Assembly (NCBI GenBank): GCA_023138835.1
Contig: JAGLOP010000014.1
Coordinates: 1-58,981, forward strand
DNA from: Arcobacteraceae bacterium
GTDB taxonomy: Bacteria; Campylobacterota; Campylobacteria; Campylobacterales; Arcobacteraceae
Length of the DNA: 58,981 bases
Reading direction: 5' to 3'
Below are positions 34,873-44,589 of this stretch, one piece after another. How positions within the stretch are numbered: the first letter of the stretch is position 1; each line of letters starts with the position of its first letter. The position numbers were made by a program, and so were the translations under genes. The notes below the pieces were generated by a model. That model made no database searches. It was not told the DNA's origin and was given only the letters and a program-made list of their open reading frames with translations.

Positions 34873-35700
34873 ATGAAAATAGTTAAAAAACTAAGTTTAG
34901 TAGTTGCATCTATCGCAACTTTAGGAATATTAAGTACTGCAAGTGCTGATAAACTTGATGATGTTATAAAATCAGGAACATTAAATTGTGGTGTTGTTTT
35001 AGATTTCCCACCAATGGGTTATTTTGATAAAAACAACAAGCCTGCTGGTTTTGATGTTGATTACTGTAAAGATTTAGGAAAAGCACTTGGTGTTAAAACT
35101 AATGTATTAAATCTTACATGGGGAGATAGAATTCCATCTTTAATCTCTGGTAAAACAGATGTTGTTGTTGGATCTACTTCAGATACTTTAGAGAGAGCTA
35201 AATCTGTTGGGTTTACATACCCATACTTCGTATTCAAATTTCAAGTTATCTCTAAAAAAGGTAAGAATATCAACTCATTTGATGAGCTAAAAAATGTAAA
35301 AGTTGGAGCTGCACTGGGAACTACTTATGAAACTGAGTATCTAGCTTATGCTAAGAAAAAAGGTTGGGGTACATCTAACTATACTGCATTTAAGAGTGAA
35401 AATGATGCTTTCTTAGGTCTTTATCAAGGTAAAATTGATGCACTTATTTCAACAAATACAAATATTGCAACAAAACTTCAAGCAAAAGAATTTAAAAATT
35501 TCGTAGCTGGTCCTTATGTACCAAATTATGATGATGTTGTTGGTTTAATTGCAAAAAGAAGTGAGCAAGGTTGGATTCAATACATTAACCTATTTTTAAT
35601 TCATCAAATCAGAGATGGTGGTATGAATAAAGCATATAATACTCACTTTGGTAGTGATGCACCTACAGGGTTGATTCAGTCTTTAAGAGATAACAAATAA
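34873..35700 (+). CDS. Polar amino-acid ABC transporter, periplasmic binding protein
   Basis: The 275-residue protein has a signal peptide (about 1-25, cleaved after TASA) and a SBP_bac_3 fold with LNCGVVLDFPPMGYFD, GFDVDYCKDLGKALG and WGDRIPSLISGKTDVVVGS. These resemble the glutamate/aspartate or PEB1-like group. It delivers an amino acid to the permeases encoded downstream. An AAGGAT site precedes the ATG. A stem-loop in the 74-base gap after the gene probably protects its message or reduces transcription of the permeases. The link with putA further down makes proline, glutamate or a related compound a plausible ligand. Confidence 0.9.
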   Translation: MKIVKKLSLVVASIATLGILSTASADKLDDVIKSGTLNCGVVLDFPPMGYFDKNNKPAGFDVDYCKDLGKALGVKTNVLNLTWGDRIPSLISGKTDVVVGSTSDTLERAKSVGFTYPYFVFKFQVISKKGKNINSFDELKNVKVGAALGTTYETEYLAYAKKKGWGTSNYTAFKSENDAFLGLYQGKIDALISTNTNIATKLQAKEFKNFVAGPYVPNYDDVVGLIAKRSEQGWIQYINLFLIHQIRDGGMNKAYNTHFGSDAPTGLIQSLRDNK

Positions 35701-35714
35701 TACAATTTTGTATA

Positions 35715-35738
35715 GAGGTTTATATTTATATAAGCCTC
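35715..35738 (+). promoter_or_regulatory. Intercistronic stem-loop after the binding-protein gene
   Basis: GAGGTTTATA (35715-35724) pairs with TATAAGCCTC (35729-35738) around TTTA, with one wobble. No T run follows. The position suggests message stabilisation or partial attenuation before the permease genes. Confidence 0.6.
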
Positions 35739-35774
35739 GTTAGAAAATTTTAGAAAGGCAAGAGGTATTTTTGT

Positions 35775-36443
35775 ATGGGAGATTATCAATTTCACTGGAA
35801 TGTAGTATTTAATGCTATGCCACAACTTTTAAGCGGTGCTTGGACTACTCTTCATATATCTGTTTTATCTATGATTGTAGGTATAGTTATAGCTATATTT
35901 TTATCATTGGGCAAAATGTCTGATTCAAAAATACTCTATAGTTTATCAAACACTTGGATAGAAATAGCTAGAAATACACCAGCACTATTTCAAATATATA
36001 TGGCATATTTTGGGTTAGGAGCATTTGGGATACACTTAAGTCCATATTTTGCTGTATTTTCAGCACTTGTGTTTATAAATGCAGGTTATTTAGCAGAAAC
36101 TTTTAGAGGTGGATTTCAATCTATTCCACAAACTCAATACAGTGCTTCAAAATCTTTAGGTATGAATAAATTTCAAGTTTATAGATATGTTATCTTACCT
36201 CAAATGTTTAGAAGAATTTATCATCCACTAACCAACCAATTTGTATGGTCTATTTTGATGAGTTCATTAGGTATCTTAGTTGGTATGAGCGAGCTTTCAG
36301 GGGAAACTCAAAGATTACAATCACTTTCATTTAGAACTTTGGAGTTTTTTATAGTAGCAGCTGTTATATATTATGTGATAACTAAATTTGTACTTTTTAG
36401 CGCAGATATGATTGCAAAAAGAATTTTTAAAGGGGATATATAA
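35775..36443 (+). CDS. Polar amino-acid ABC transporter, permease 1
   Basis: The 222-residue membrane protein of the His/Glu/Gln/Arg permease family has about five helices. The EAA-type loop region reads QTQYSASKSLGMNKFQVYRYVILPQ, which contacts the ATPase. It forms a channel with the second permease. AAGAGG lies about 9 bases before the ATG. The TAATG junction with the next gene signals translational coupling. Confidence 0.92.
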   Translation: MGDYQFHWNVVFNAMPQLLSGAWTTLHISVLSMIVGIVIAIFLSLGKMSDSKILYSLSNTWIEIARNTPALFQIYMAYFGLGAFGIHLSPYFAVFSALVFINAGYLAETFRGGFQSIPQTQYSASKSLGMNKFQVYRYVILPQMFRRIYHPLTNQFVWSILMSSLGILVGMSELSGETQRLQSLSFRTLEFFIVAAVIYYVITKFVLFSADMIAKRIFKGDI

Positions 36444-37096
36444 TGTTCAATTTATTTACTCCGCTATCATGGAATGATGCACCATTTATTATGCAAGGTG
36501 TTTTAAATACAGTTTATATATCTGTTGTAGCTATTGTAATTGGTACAATTTTAGGTATGATTGTAGGATTTATAAGAGCAGAATCAAACAAAGCTGTAAA
36601 TATTTTAATAGGTGCTATTTTAGATATCTTTAGAAGTGTACCTCTTATCATACAACTTATCTTATTTACAACATATATTGGCGTTATTGGGTATCCACTT
36701 GATCCTTTTGTTGCCGGTTCTATTGTACTATCTATTTATACTATGGCATTTATGTCTGAAGTTTTTCGAGGTGGATTTGAATCTGTTTCTAATTCTATGA
36801 GAACAGCTGCACGAAGTCTTGGTATGACATATTGGCAAACAGTTAGATATATAAGACTGCCTATAGGTATGAGAACAGTTTTTACCTCATGGTTAGGGGT
36901 TGCTTTAAGTGTTATAAAAGATTCTGCTTTAGTATCAGTTATAGGATATATGGAGTTGCTTAGAACTAGTGAACAACTTATCTCTAGAACACAACAACCA
37001 TTAGAGATATTAATAGGTGTGGGAATATTTTATTTTATAATATCTTATCCTCTATCGAAATATGGGCAATATGTAGAAAAAAGGATGGCAATATGA
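36443..37096 (+). CDS. Polar amino-acid ABC transporter, permease 2
   Basis: The 217-residue permease is of the same family as the preceding one, with the coupling loop SNSMRTAARSLGMTYWQTVRYI and the conserved RGGFESV. The start overlaps the preceding stop (TAATG), and its end overlaps the ATPase gene by 4 bases (ATGA). The two permeases presumably form a heterodimer. Confidence 0.92.
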   Translation: MFNLFTPLSWNDAPFIMQGVLNTVYISVVAIVIGTILGMIVGFIRAESNKAVNILIGAILDIFRSVPLIIQLILFTTYIGVIGYPLDPFVAGSIVLSIYTMAFMSEVFRGGFESVSNSMRTAARSLGMTYWQTVRYIRLPIGMRTVFTSWLGVALSVIKDSALVSVIGYMELLRTSEQLISRTQQPLEILIGVGIFYFIISYPLSKYGQYVEKRMAI

Positions 37097-37818
37097 TACA
37101 AATTCAAGGAGTTCACAAATCTTTTGGAGATTTAGAGGTACTTAAAGGGATAGATTTAGAGGTTCAAAAAGGTGAAGTTATTAGTGTAATTGGAGCTTCA
37201 GGAAGTGGAAAATCTACACTTCTGTATTGTATAAATGCAATTGAAAATATTCAAAAAGGTAAAATTATAGTTGATGGAGTTGATGTACATGCAAAAGAAA
37301 CAAATCAAGATAAACTTAGAGAAAAACTTGGTATGGTTTTTCAACAATGGAACTCTTTTCCACATATGACAGTTTTAGAAAATGCAGCACTTGCACCTCA
37401 AATAGTAAAGGGGTTATCAAAAGAAGAAGCATTTGAGACAGCAAAGAAAGAGTTAGAACACGTAGGATTAGGAGATAAGTTTGACCAATACCCTACAAGA
37501 ATGTCAGGAGGTCAACAACAGCGACTAGCAATTGCTAGAGCACTTGCAATGAAGCCTGAATATATGCTATTTGATGAAGTTACATCTGCACTTGACCCTG
37601 AACTTGTAGGTGAAGTTCTTGATACACTTAGATTGCTTAGGGATGATGGTATGACAATGATAACTGTAACGCATGAGATAGCATTTGCAAGAGAAGTATC
37701 TGACAGGGTTGCATTTTTTCATCAAGGGATTATTGAAGAGATAGGACATCCAAGCCAAGTTATAGAAAATCCTCAAAAGGAAAAAACACAACAGTTTTTA
37801 AGCAAGGTTCTTGGATAA
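37093..37818 (+). CDS. Polar amino-acid ABC transporter, ATP-binding protein
   Basis: The 241-residue ATPase has the Walker A GASGSGKST, Q-loop VFQQW, signature MSGGQQQR, Walker B YMLFDEVTSALD and H-loop THE. It follows both permeases and completes a type I importer. The ATG overlaps the preceding stop by 4 bases. A 109-base gap then separates it from putA. Confidence 0.94.
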   Translation: MIQIQGVHKSFGDLEVLKGIDLEVQKGEVISVIGASGSGKSTLLYCINAIENIQKGKIIVDGVDVHAKETNQDKLREKLGMVFQQWNSFPHMTVLENAALAPQIVKGLSKEEAFETAKKELEHVGLGDKFDQYPTRMSGGQQQRLAIARALAMKPEYMLFDEVTSALDPELVGEVLDTLRLLRDDGMTMITVTHEIAFAREVSDRVAFFHQGIIEEIGHPSQVIENPQKEKTQQFLSKVLG

Positions 37819-37927
37819 GATTATGACACATAAAATAAAAATGAAAGGGAAAGTACAAGATTTACATAAAGCCACGCACTAGTTCTTTAAACTAATCAAT
37901 ATAACAAATAATATTAAAGGATAAAAA

Positions 37928-40900
37928 ATGGCAATTTCAAAACAAATTATAAATGAAGTAAAAATAGTAGCGCATGATTGGCAAAAAAAAATACAAGTAT
38001 CAAGAAAAGGTAAAGAGCAAGATTTTCATGATATGATGTTAAAAATGCTTAAAGACCCTATAAATAAGATATTTCTTATTGAGCTTTTAGATCAAAGTTT
38101 TAGATCAAAAGATAAGGATAGGGTTGCAAATCAACTGGAGCATATATTTGCAAAGTATGAAAATACAGACTTTTTCTCTCAATTTGAACAGATACTTATA
38201 TGGTTATTTAGAGATGTAGGTATATATTTAACTTCTATATCTATTCCTCTTTTTATACAATACTTAAGAAATGATATAAGTTCTATAGTTATAAAAGGGG
38301 AAGATCCAGTCTTATCTAAGCATATGAAAGCTAGGAAAAAAGAAGGTACACGGGTAAATATAAATGTAATTGGTGAAATTGTTTTAAGTAAGCAAGAAAC
38401 TAATCAAAGAGTTGAGAAATATATTAAATTATTAACAAACCCAGATGTTGATTATCTCTCTATAAAAATATCAAATCTATTTTCTCAAATAATTCCACAT
38501 GCACATGATAATAATGTAGAGCATATCTCAGCACAACTTGAAAAAGTATATAAAGCAGCTATGACTAATAACTACAAAGATAAAGATGGTAACAAACAAT
38601 TTAAGTTTGTAAATCTTGATATGGAGGAGTATAGAGATATTGAGATTACGATTGATTCTTTTAAGAATGTTTTAGAAAAAGAGGAGTTTAAAAACTTTCA
38701 TGCAGGTATAGTTATTCAGTGTTATTTACCAGATGCTATGATTTATATTAAGGATTTATATGAATGGTCAAAAATTAGAGTAGATAACGGTGGTGCACCT
38801 ATAAAAATTAGAATAGTAAAAGGTGCAAACCAAGAGATGGAGATGACGGAAGCAAGTTTAAGAGGTTGGGAAAGTGTGACATATTCTACAAAAGCCCAAT
38901 CTGATGCAAACTTTAAAATTGCTATGGAGTTTTTACTACATAGTGAAGTTGCACCTTATGTACATACTGGTATTGCTTCTCATAATCTTTTTGATCATGC
39001 CTTAGCTATGTTATTGGCTAAAGAAAATAAGACAGAAAAATATGTAAGTGCAGAGATGCTAGAGGGGATGAGTGAAGCAGCTTATGAGGTTTTAAAAACA
39101 CAAGGGTTAAATGTGATACTTTATGCACCAACGGCAACTAAAGAGACATTTACAAATGCTATTGCCTATCTAGTACGAAGATTTGATGAGAATACTGCTG
39201 ATCAAAACTTTTTAAGACATAGCTTTGATCTAGAGGTTGATACACCTGCTTGGGATAAACTTGTAAAAACCTATGATGAAGCTATCACTCTTATTCCTAA
39301 TCTTTATCAAAAACCTTATCGTACTCAAGATAGAAATAAGACAATCGTAAAAGAGGATATTGATTTAAAACATTATCATTTTGAAAATGAACCAGATACA
39401 GATTTTGTGCTCCCTGCTAATAGAAAATGGGCAGAAGATATTAGAGATAAATGGCAAATTATTAGTGAAATAGGCGGTTTCAATGCTTATCCAGTTATAG
39501 GTGGAAGAGTTATTCAAAGAGATGAGCATATAGATATAATAGATAAAAGCCAGTATCATGAAAAAAAACTTGTGGGTGGGTATGTAGAAGCTACACCTGA
39601 AGATATGAAAATAGCAATTTCTACAGCAAAAGCTGATCCAGATGGTTGGAGAAAATTAACTGTACAACAAAGGCAAAAACTACTTATGGATGCAGCACAT
39701 GAGATGAGAGTTGCCAGAGCAGATTTAATAGGAATTGCTGCCGCTGAAGTTGGGAAAGTATTTACAGAAACAGATGTTGAAGTTAGTGAAGCAATTGATT
39801 TTGCAAATTTTTATCCATATAGTGTGGCTAAAATGTCTGCTTTAACTGGTATAGAAGCTGCTGGTCAAGGTGTGGGTTTAGTAATTAGTCCTTGGAACTT
39901 TCCAATTGCTATTCCTGTAGGTGGAATAGCTGCTTCACTAGCTGCTGGAAATACTGTAATACTAAAGCCAGCTGAAGATTCTATTTTATGTGGTTATAGA
40001 CTTTGTCAATGTTTTTGGGATGCTGGTATTAGTAAAAATACATTGCAATTTATTCCAGCGCGTGGTTCAGTTGTAGGAGAGTATATGATACCAAGTAAAG
40101 ATATAGATTTTACAATATTCACAGGCGGCGAAAATACAGCATATAAAATTATAAAATCTAGACCAGATATTCAGCTAAGCGCCGAAACTGGCGGTAAGGA
40201 TGCTACAATTGTAACAGCTTTAGCAGATCGTGATCAGGCACTAAAGAATGTTATAATATCTGCTTTTCATAACTCTGGACAAAAATGTTCAGCTACATCA
40301 TTGTTAGTCCTAGAACGTGAAGTATTTGAAGATAAAGATTTTAAACAAGCTTTAAAAGAAGCGGTAGAGTCACTTCATACAGGCTCAGTATGGGATTTTT
40401 CAAATAGAATAGGAACTTTAGCAAATCTTCCATCAGGTGAACTAAAAGAATCACTTGGCTTTTTAGATGATGAAGAGGAGTGGTTAGTAAAACCATCTTA
40501 TGCTAATAAAGGAAATCCATATATGTTAAAACCATCGGTTAGGTGGGGTACTAAACAAAATGATTTTTGTCATATGAATGAACTTTTTGGACCAGTATTA
40601 TCAGTAATGTGTGCAGATGATTTAGACCATGCTATTGAAATTGTTAATTCAACAGGCTATGGACTAACTTCTGGAATAGAAACTTTAGATAAAAGAGAGC
40701 AAGATTATTGGAAAGATAAAATATGTGCAGGAAACCTTTATATAAACAGAGGTACAACAGGTGCTATTGTTATACGACAACCATTTGGTGGTATGAGAAA
40801 ATCTGCCATAGGAAGTGGTAAAAAAGCTGGTGGATTTAATTATGTAAGTCAATTTATGAATATAGAGTATAAAGAGACAAATTTATATGAATCTTGCTCA

Positions 40901-41512
40901 ACACAATTTATAGATCAAATGAGAATATTCTTAATGAGAGATACAGTATTTAACGAAGAGTGTGAATCAGCACTTAAATATATATGTCATTTTGCACATT
41001 GGTATGAGGTTGAGTTTTTAAAAGAGCATGATTATTCACATATAAGAGGTGAGTCGAATATTATTAGATATTTACCAGTTAAAAGTGTACTTCTTAGAGT
41101 AGAAGAAGATGATGAGTTAGATGAGATTTTAACAACTATTATGGCTGTTAAGATGGTGGGAGCAGATTTTCATATCTCAATCCCTAAAAAATCAAAGAAA
41201 GCAGAACTTATTTGGATAGAATCAAAACAAGCTGCATTTATAGGTGAAAATGACAGCATTAGTAGAGATGATGAAGATGAACTCATTGCTAAAATACCTA
41301 TGTCACAAAGAGTAAGATTTTTACACCCTAATAATGTAACTAATAATATCTATAATTCAATCTCAGACAAGGCAATATATATAGCTTCTGATAATTTTTT
41401 ATCTCATGGTAGATTAGAGTTGATGCACTATTTTATAGAGCAAAGTATCTCTAATAGCTATCATAGGTATGGAAACTTAGGTATTCAAGGGTTGACTTTA
41501 GAAAAGATATAA
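37928..41512 (+). CDS. putA: Bifunctional proline dehydrogenase / delta-1-pyrroline-5-carboxylate dehydrogenase
   Basis: The 1194-residue protein has an N-terminal FAD-dependent proline dehydrogenase barrel (about 80-480, with IRIVKGANQE and HTGIASHNLFD). The aldehyde dehydrogenase domain (about 530-1000) has VISPWNFPIAIPVGG, Glu753 (SAETGGKD) and catalytic Cys787 (SGQKCSATS). A C-terminal region of about 190 residues closes the protein. It oxidises proline to glutamate, sending electrons to quinone and NAD. There is no ribbon-helix-helix N-terminus, so it does not regulate its own gene as E. coli PutA does. An AAAGGAT site is 6 bases before ATG. The adjacent ABC transporter may supply its substrate. 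Confidence 0.95.
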   Translation: MAISKQIINEVKIVAHDWQKKIQVSRKGKEQDFHDMMLKMLKDPINKIFLIELLDQSFRSKDKDRVANQLEHIFAKYENTDFFSQFEQILIWLFRDVGIYLTSISIPLFIQYLRNDISSIVIKGEDPVLSKHMKARKKEGTRVNINVIGEIVLSKQETNQRVEKYIKLLTNPDVDYLSIKISNLFSQIIPHAHDNNVEHISAQLEKVYKAAMTNNYKDKDGNKQFKFVNLDMEEYRDIEITIDSFKNVLEKEEFKNFHAGIVIQCYLPDAMIYIKDLYEWSKIRVDNGGAPIKIRIVKGANQEMEMTEASLRGWESVTYSTKAQSDANFKIAMEFLLHSEVAPYVHTGIASHNLFDHALAMLLAKENKTEKYVSAEMLEGMSEAAYEVLKTQGLNVILYAPTATKETFTNAIAYLVRRFDENTADQNFLRHSFDLEVDTPAWDKLVKTYDEAITLIPNLYQKPYRTQDRNKTIVKEDIDLKHYHFENEPDTDFVLPANRKWAEDIRDKWQIISEIGGFNAYPVIGGRVIQRDEHIDIIDKSQYHEKKLVGGYVEATPEDMKIAISTAKADPDGWRKLTVQQRQKLLMDAAHEMRVARADLIGIAAAEVGKVFTETDVEVSEAIDFANFYPYSVAKMSALTGIEAAGQGVGLVISPWNFPIAIPVGGIAASLAAGNTVILKPAEDSILCGYRLCQCFWDAGISKNTLQFIPARGSVVGEYMIPSKDIDFTIFTGGENTAYKIIKSRPDIQLSAETGGKDATIVTALADRDQALKNVIISAFHNSGQKCSATSLLVLEREVFEDKDFKQALKEAVESLHTGSVWDFSNRIGTLANLPSGELKESLGFLDDEEEWLVKPSYANKGNPYMLKPSVRWGTKQNDFCHMNELFGPVLSVMCADDLDHAIEIVNSTGYGLTSGIETLDKREQDYWKDKICAGNLYINRGTTGAIVIRQPFGGMRKSAIGSGKKAGGFNYVSQFMNIEYKETNLYESCSTQFIDQMRIFLMRDTVFNEECESALKYICHFAHWYEVEFLKEHDYSHIRGESNIIRYLPVKSVLLRVEEDDELDEILTTIMAVKMVGADFHISIPKKSKKAELIWIESKQAAFIGENDSISRDDEDELIAKIPMSQRVRFLHPNNVTNNIYNSISDKAIYIASDNFLSHGRLELMHYFIEQSISNSYHRYGNLGIQGLTLEKI

Positions 41513-41537
41513 AAAGAAATACTTTTTGTATCTGCGT

Positions 41538-41567
41538 CAAGTTTAGTAAAAAAATTTTATAAACTTG
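41538..41567. terminator. Possible bidirectional terminator between putA and the TRIC-family gene
   Basis: CAAGTTTA (41538-41545) and TAAAA (41547-41551) pair with TTTTA and TAAACTTG (41555-41567), with one bulged G. The hairpin includes the stop codon of the minus-strand gene. There is no strong T run on either side. Confidence 0.4.
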
Positions 41568-42159
41568 GTAGTTTCCAGTTTTGCGTAAAAGCCAGCCATC
41601 TTAAAAGTATGCCAAAAATAAATAAACATACCAATGAAACAAATCCAAGTAGCTCAAAAATATTTAAAATATAAACTAAAAAACCAATGATAATAGATAT
41701 GATTCCATAAAACCCACCTTTTAAAACATAAGGTACAACATTAAGAAGCGTATCTCTAAATATACCACCGCCAATTGCTGTGATAAAAGCTAAAATAATT
41801 ACTCCGGATAAAGCAAAGTTATGTTCTATAGCTATGAGAGCTCCTGCAATAGAAAAAGAGATAAGTCCGATACTATCTATAAATACAAAAAGTGGTTTTC
41901 TGTCGTAGTCTTGTTTTTTATGAAATTTAAGTAAAATCAGTAAAACTATCATACCTGAGACTATAAGCATAGGGGTTATCGTTGATAAAGATGTGGGAGG
42001 AATACCAACAATCGTATCCCTTATAATACCGCCGCCAAGTGCAGTTAAAAATGCACTTATAAAAATTCCTAAGATATCAAGATTATTTCTTACAGCTATA
42101 TAAAAACCACTAACTGAAAAAGATATTATCCCAATTATTTCAGCAATTTCATGTAGCAT
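41557..42159 (-). CDS. TRIC/UPF0126-family membrane protein
   Basis: The 200-residue protein has about seven helices in two repeats, each with a glycine-rich kink: ALGGGIIRDTI and AIGGGIFRDTL. This is typical of the bacterial TRIC (trimeric intracellular cation channel-like, formerly UPF0126/YadS) family. Some members conduct monovalent cations; the physiological role is unclear. It is convergent with putA and lies downstream of the ABC operon on the same strand, separated by 51 bases. Confidence 0.85.
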   Translation of the reverse strand: MLHEIAEIIGIISFSVSGFYIAVRNNLDILGIFISAFLTALGGGIIRDTIVGIPPTSLSTITPMLIVSGMIVLLILLKFHKKQDYDRKPLFVFIDSIGLISFSIAGALIAIEHNFALSGVIILAFITAIGGGIFRDTLLNVVPYVLKGGFYGIISIIIGFLVYILNIFELLGFVSLVCLFIFGILLRWLAFTQNWKLPSL

Positions 42160-42210
42160 AGCGGAATTTAAACTTGTAAAACATGATAACTTAATATATA
42201 AGATTTTATT

Positions 42211-42954
42211 TTAATGTTCAAGTATTTGCTCTAAAAATAGTTTTAATCTATCGCTTTTTGGATTATGAAAAAACTCTTCCGGAGTATTTTCTTCGATAAT
42301 TTGTCCCTCATCCATAAAGATTACCCTGTCGGCAACCTCTTTTGCAAATCCCATCTCATGAGTTACACATACAATTGTAAAGTTTTCTGTTGCCAATGAT
42401 TTCATAACATCTAAAACTTCACCAATCATCTCAGGGTCCAAAGCTGATGTTGGTTCATCAAATAATATAACTTCAGGCTCCATTGCCAAAGTTCTGGCAA
42501 TCGCAACTCTTTGTTGCTGTCCACCACTTAGCTCACCCGGATATTTATCTGCTTGATGAGGAATTTTTACTTTTTCAAGCAGCTCCATCGCCTTTTTATT
42601 TGCGTCTGCTTTGGATAATTTTCTTACTTGTATAGGACCTATTGTTATATTTTCTAGAATTGTTTTATGCGGGAATAAATTAAAATGTTGAAATACCATA
42701 CCCGCTTGTTGCCGCACTTTATTTATATCAGTTTTTTTATCACTCAAATCGGCACCATTGACTATAATTGTACCGCTTGAAATATCTTCAAGTTTATTTA
42801 TACATCTAATTAAAGTAGATTTTCCACTTCCTGAAGGACCACAAATCACAACAATCTCACCTTTTTTGACACTAAAATTAACATCTGTTAAAGCTTTAAA
42901 ATCACCATAATGCTTTTGTATATCTTTCATCTCTATCATCATATTATCACTCAT
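42211..42954 (-). CDS. Polar amino-acid ABC transporter, ATP-binding protein (second system)
   Basis: The ATPase has Walker [12 protein letters not shown]-loop VFQHFN, signature LSGGQQQR, Walker [15 protein letters not shown] and THEMG. A TTG at 42960 would add two codons, but ATG 42954 with AAGGG about 8 bases upstream is better placed. It is the last gene of a four-gene operon (binding protein, two permeases, ATPase) read from 45372 downward. It is GlnQ/GltL-like in sequence. Confidence 0.93.
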   Translation of the reverse strand: MSDNMMIEMKDIQKHYGDFKALTDVNFSVKKGEIVVICGPSGSGKSTLIRCINKLEDISSGTIIVNGADLSDKKTDINKVRQQAGMVFQHFNLFPHKTILENITIGPIQVRKLSKADANKKAMELLEKVKIPHQADKYPGELSGGQQQRVAIARTLAMEPEVILFDEPTSALDPEMIGEVLDVMKSLATENFTIVCVTHEMGFAKEVADRVIFMDEGQIIEENTPEEFFHNPKSDRLKLFLEQILEH

Positions 42955-42963
42955 AACCAACCC

Positions 42964-43782
42964 TTAAGTATTTATCTGTTTTTCAACTTTTTTCTCTAAC
43001 TGTCCTGCAATCGTACTTAATGTAAATGCACATAAAAAATATATAATAGCAACTATACTTAATATCTCAAAACTCATATATATTCTATTATTTATAATAG
43101 TTGCTGCTCTAAAAAATTCAACCACTCCAATAACATATACTAAAGATGTATCTTTAAATAATGATACAAATTGAGATACTAACGATGGTATCATTCTTCT
43201 ATACGCTTGTGGTAAAATTATTAAAGTAAATGTTTGCCAATGATTCATCCCCAAAGTCTTTGCCGCTTCAAATTGACCTTTAGGCATTGAATTCAATCCA
43301 GCTCTTACTATTTCAGCAATATGTGCTGATTCAAATAATGTAAAAGCAACTATTGCAGAAGTTAAAGCAGATGATGTAACTTTTATATTAAATACCATAG
43401 CAAAAAATATCGGCATAGCAAAAAATACCCAAAATATAACCATAATATGAGGAATTGATCTAAATAATTCTATAAATAAAGTTGCAGGTATTTTAAATAT
43501 TTTTATATCACTCCATCTTGCAATTCCTAAAATAGAACCAAATATAAAAGATAAAATAATAGCTGTGAAAGCTAAATAAAAAGTCAATACCAAACCACCT
43601 AGTTCATCATCCATTCCAAAAAGCATAAACTGAATATTTCCACTTGTCAAAGCTTCACTAAAATTAGCATCCGGATAAGCTGTCACTTGAAATAGTTTTA
43701 AAAGTGATACAATTAATACAAAGTTAAATAGAAAATATAAAACTTTATGTTGTTCAAAATATTTATTTAATTTATCACTCAT
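42964..43782 (-). CDS. Polar amino-acid ABC transporter, permease B (second system)
   Basis: The 272-residue permease has a longer N-terminal segment than its partner (about 75 residues including one helix and a periplasmic stretch). The coupling loop is GQFEAAKTLGMNHWQTFTLIIL. This matches GltK/GlnP-type permeases. Its start overlaps the previous gene by 4 bases and its stop lies 9 bases before the ATPase start. Confidence 0.92.
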   Translation of the reverse strand: MSDKLNKYFEQHKVLYFLFNFVLIVSLLKLFQVTAYPDANFSEALTSGNIQFMLFGMDDELGGLVLTFYLAFTAIILSFIFGSILGIARWSDIKIFKIPATLFIELFRSIPHIMVIFWVFFAMPIFFAMVFNIKVTSSALTSAIVAFTLFESAHIAEIVRAGLNSMPKGQFEAAKTLGMNHWQTFTLIILPQAYRRMIPSLVSQFVSLFKDTSLVYVIGVVEFFRAATIINNRIYMSFEILSIVAIIYFLCAFTLSTIAGQLEKKVEKQINT

Positions 43783-44507
43783 CTTATATTTCCACCTTTA
43801 CTTGATGTTTTGATTAACATATATTTATTTATAAAAGCCATAATATATGAGGTCATTAATGTTAAAAATAAGTAGAGTATAGTTACAGCTGTTGCTGCTT
43901 CAAATCCTCTAAAAGTTAAACTATCTATCTCTTGAGTTTGAAATGTTAATTCAGCAACTCCTATTGTCATAGCCAAAGATGAATTTTTAATAAGATTTAA
44001 AAATTGACTGGTAACAGGTCCCCATACTATTTTAATAGCTTGTGGAAATATAATAAAATACATCGATTGGAAATAATTCATCCCTAAAGTTTTAGAAGCT
44101 TCAAGCTGCCCTTTTGGCAATGACTGAATACCACCTCTAATCGCCTCTGCTATATATGTACTTGTATAGGTAATTAGCGCTATTAGAGCCGAGAAAAACT
44201 CATTATGATTTTCAATTCCTATCCAAGTCCCAAAAGTTTCTAGAAATGGAAAACTATCAGTAAGTGTAAAAGAAAAATAGATAAAAAACATCTGTACTAT
44301 TAATGGAATATTTCGAAAAAACTCTAAATAATAAGTTGCTAATAACGAGATAAAAAAGTTTTTACTAACACGAGCTAAGCCTAATATAGCACCAATTAGG
44401 AAAGCAAAAAAGATACCAATTATAGATAGTTTCAGAGTCATTATAAACCCATCTATAAGCAGTTGTTTATATGTCAGTAAAACTGACCAGTCAAATTCAT
44501 ATCCCAC
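43779..44507 (-). CDS. Polar amino-acid ABC transporter, permease A (second system)
   Basis: The 242-residue permease has the coupling loop GQLEASKTLGMNYFQSMYFIIF and the RGGIQSLP motif. It follows the binding-protein gene after an 82-base gap holding a stem-loop and is coupled to the next permease by a 4-base overlap. GltJ-like organisation suggests glutamate/aspartate or glutamine, though the substrate is not provable from sequence. Confidence 0.92.
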   Translation of the reverse strand: MGYEFDWSVLLTYKQLLIDGFIMTLKLSIIGIFFAFLIGAILGLARVSKNFFISLLATYYLEFFRNIPLIVQMFFIYFSFTLTDSFPFLETFGTWIGIENHNEFFSALIALITYTSTYIAEAIRGGIQSLPKGQLEASKTLGMNYFQSMYFIIFPQAIKIVWGPVTSQFLNLIKNSSLAMTIGVAELTFQTQEIDSLTFRGFEAATAVTILYLFLTLMTSYIMAFINKYMLIKTSSKGGNIR

Positions 44508-44538
44508 AAAAAATCCTAATTTTAAATTTTAAATTATA

Positions 44539-44576
44539 AATGTTGAATGATAATTTAAGATTAAACATTCAACATT
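44539..44576 (-). promoter_or_regulatory. Intercistronic stem-loop after the second binding-protein gene
   Basis: AATGTTGAATG (44539-44549) pairs perfectly over 11 bp with CATTCAACATT (44566-44576), with a 16-base A/T loop and no T run. It has the same place in the operon as the stem-loop at 35715-35738 in the other ABC system. Confidence 0.6.
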
Positions 44577-44589
44577 AAAAATTATAGAC

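Noticed and set aside
37819-37927. A 19-codon frame with ATG just after the ABC ATPase gene
   Set aside because: No good ribosome-binding site, low complexity and Lys-rich; most likely chance.
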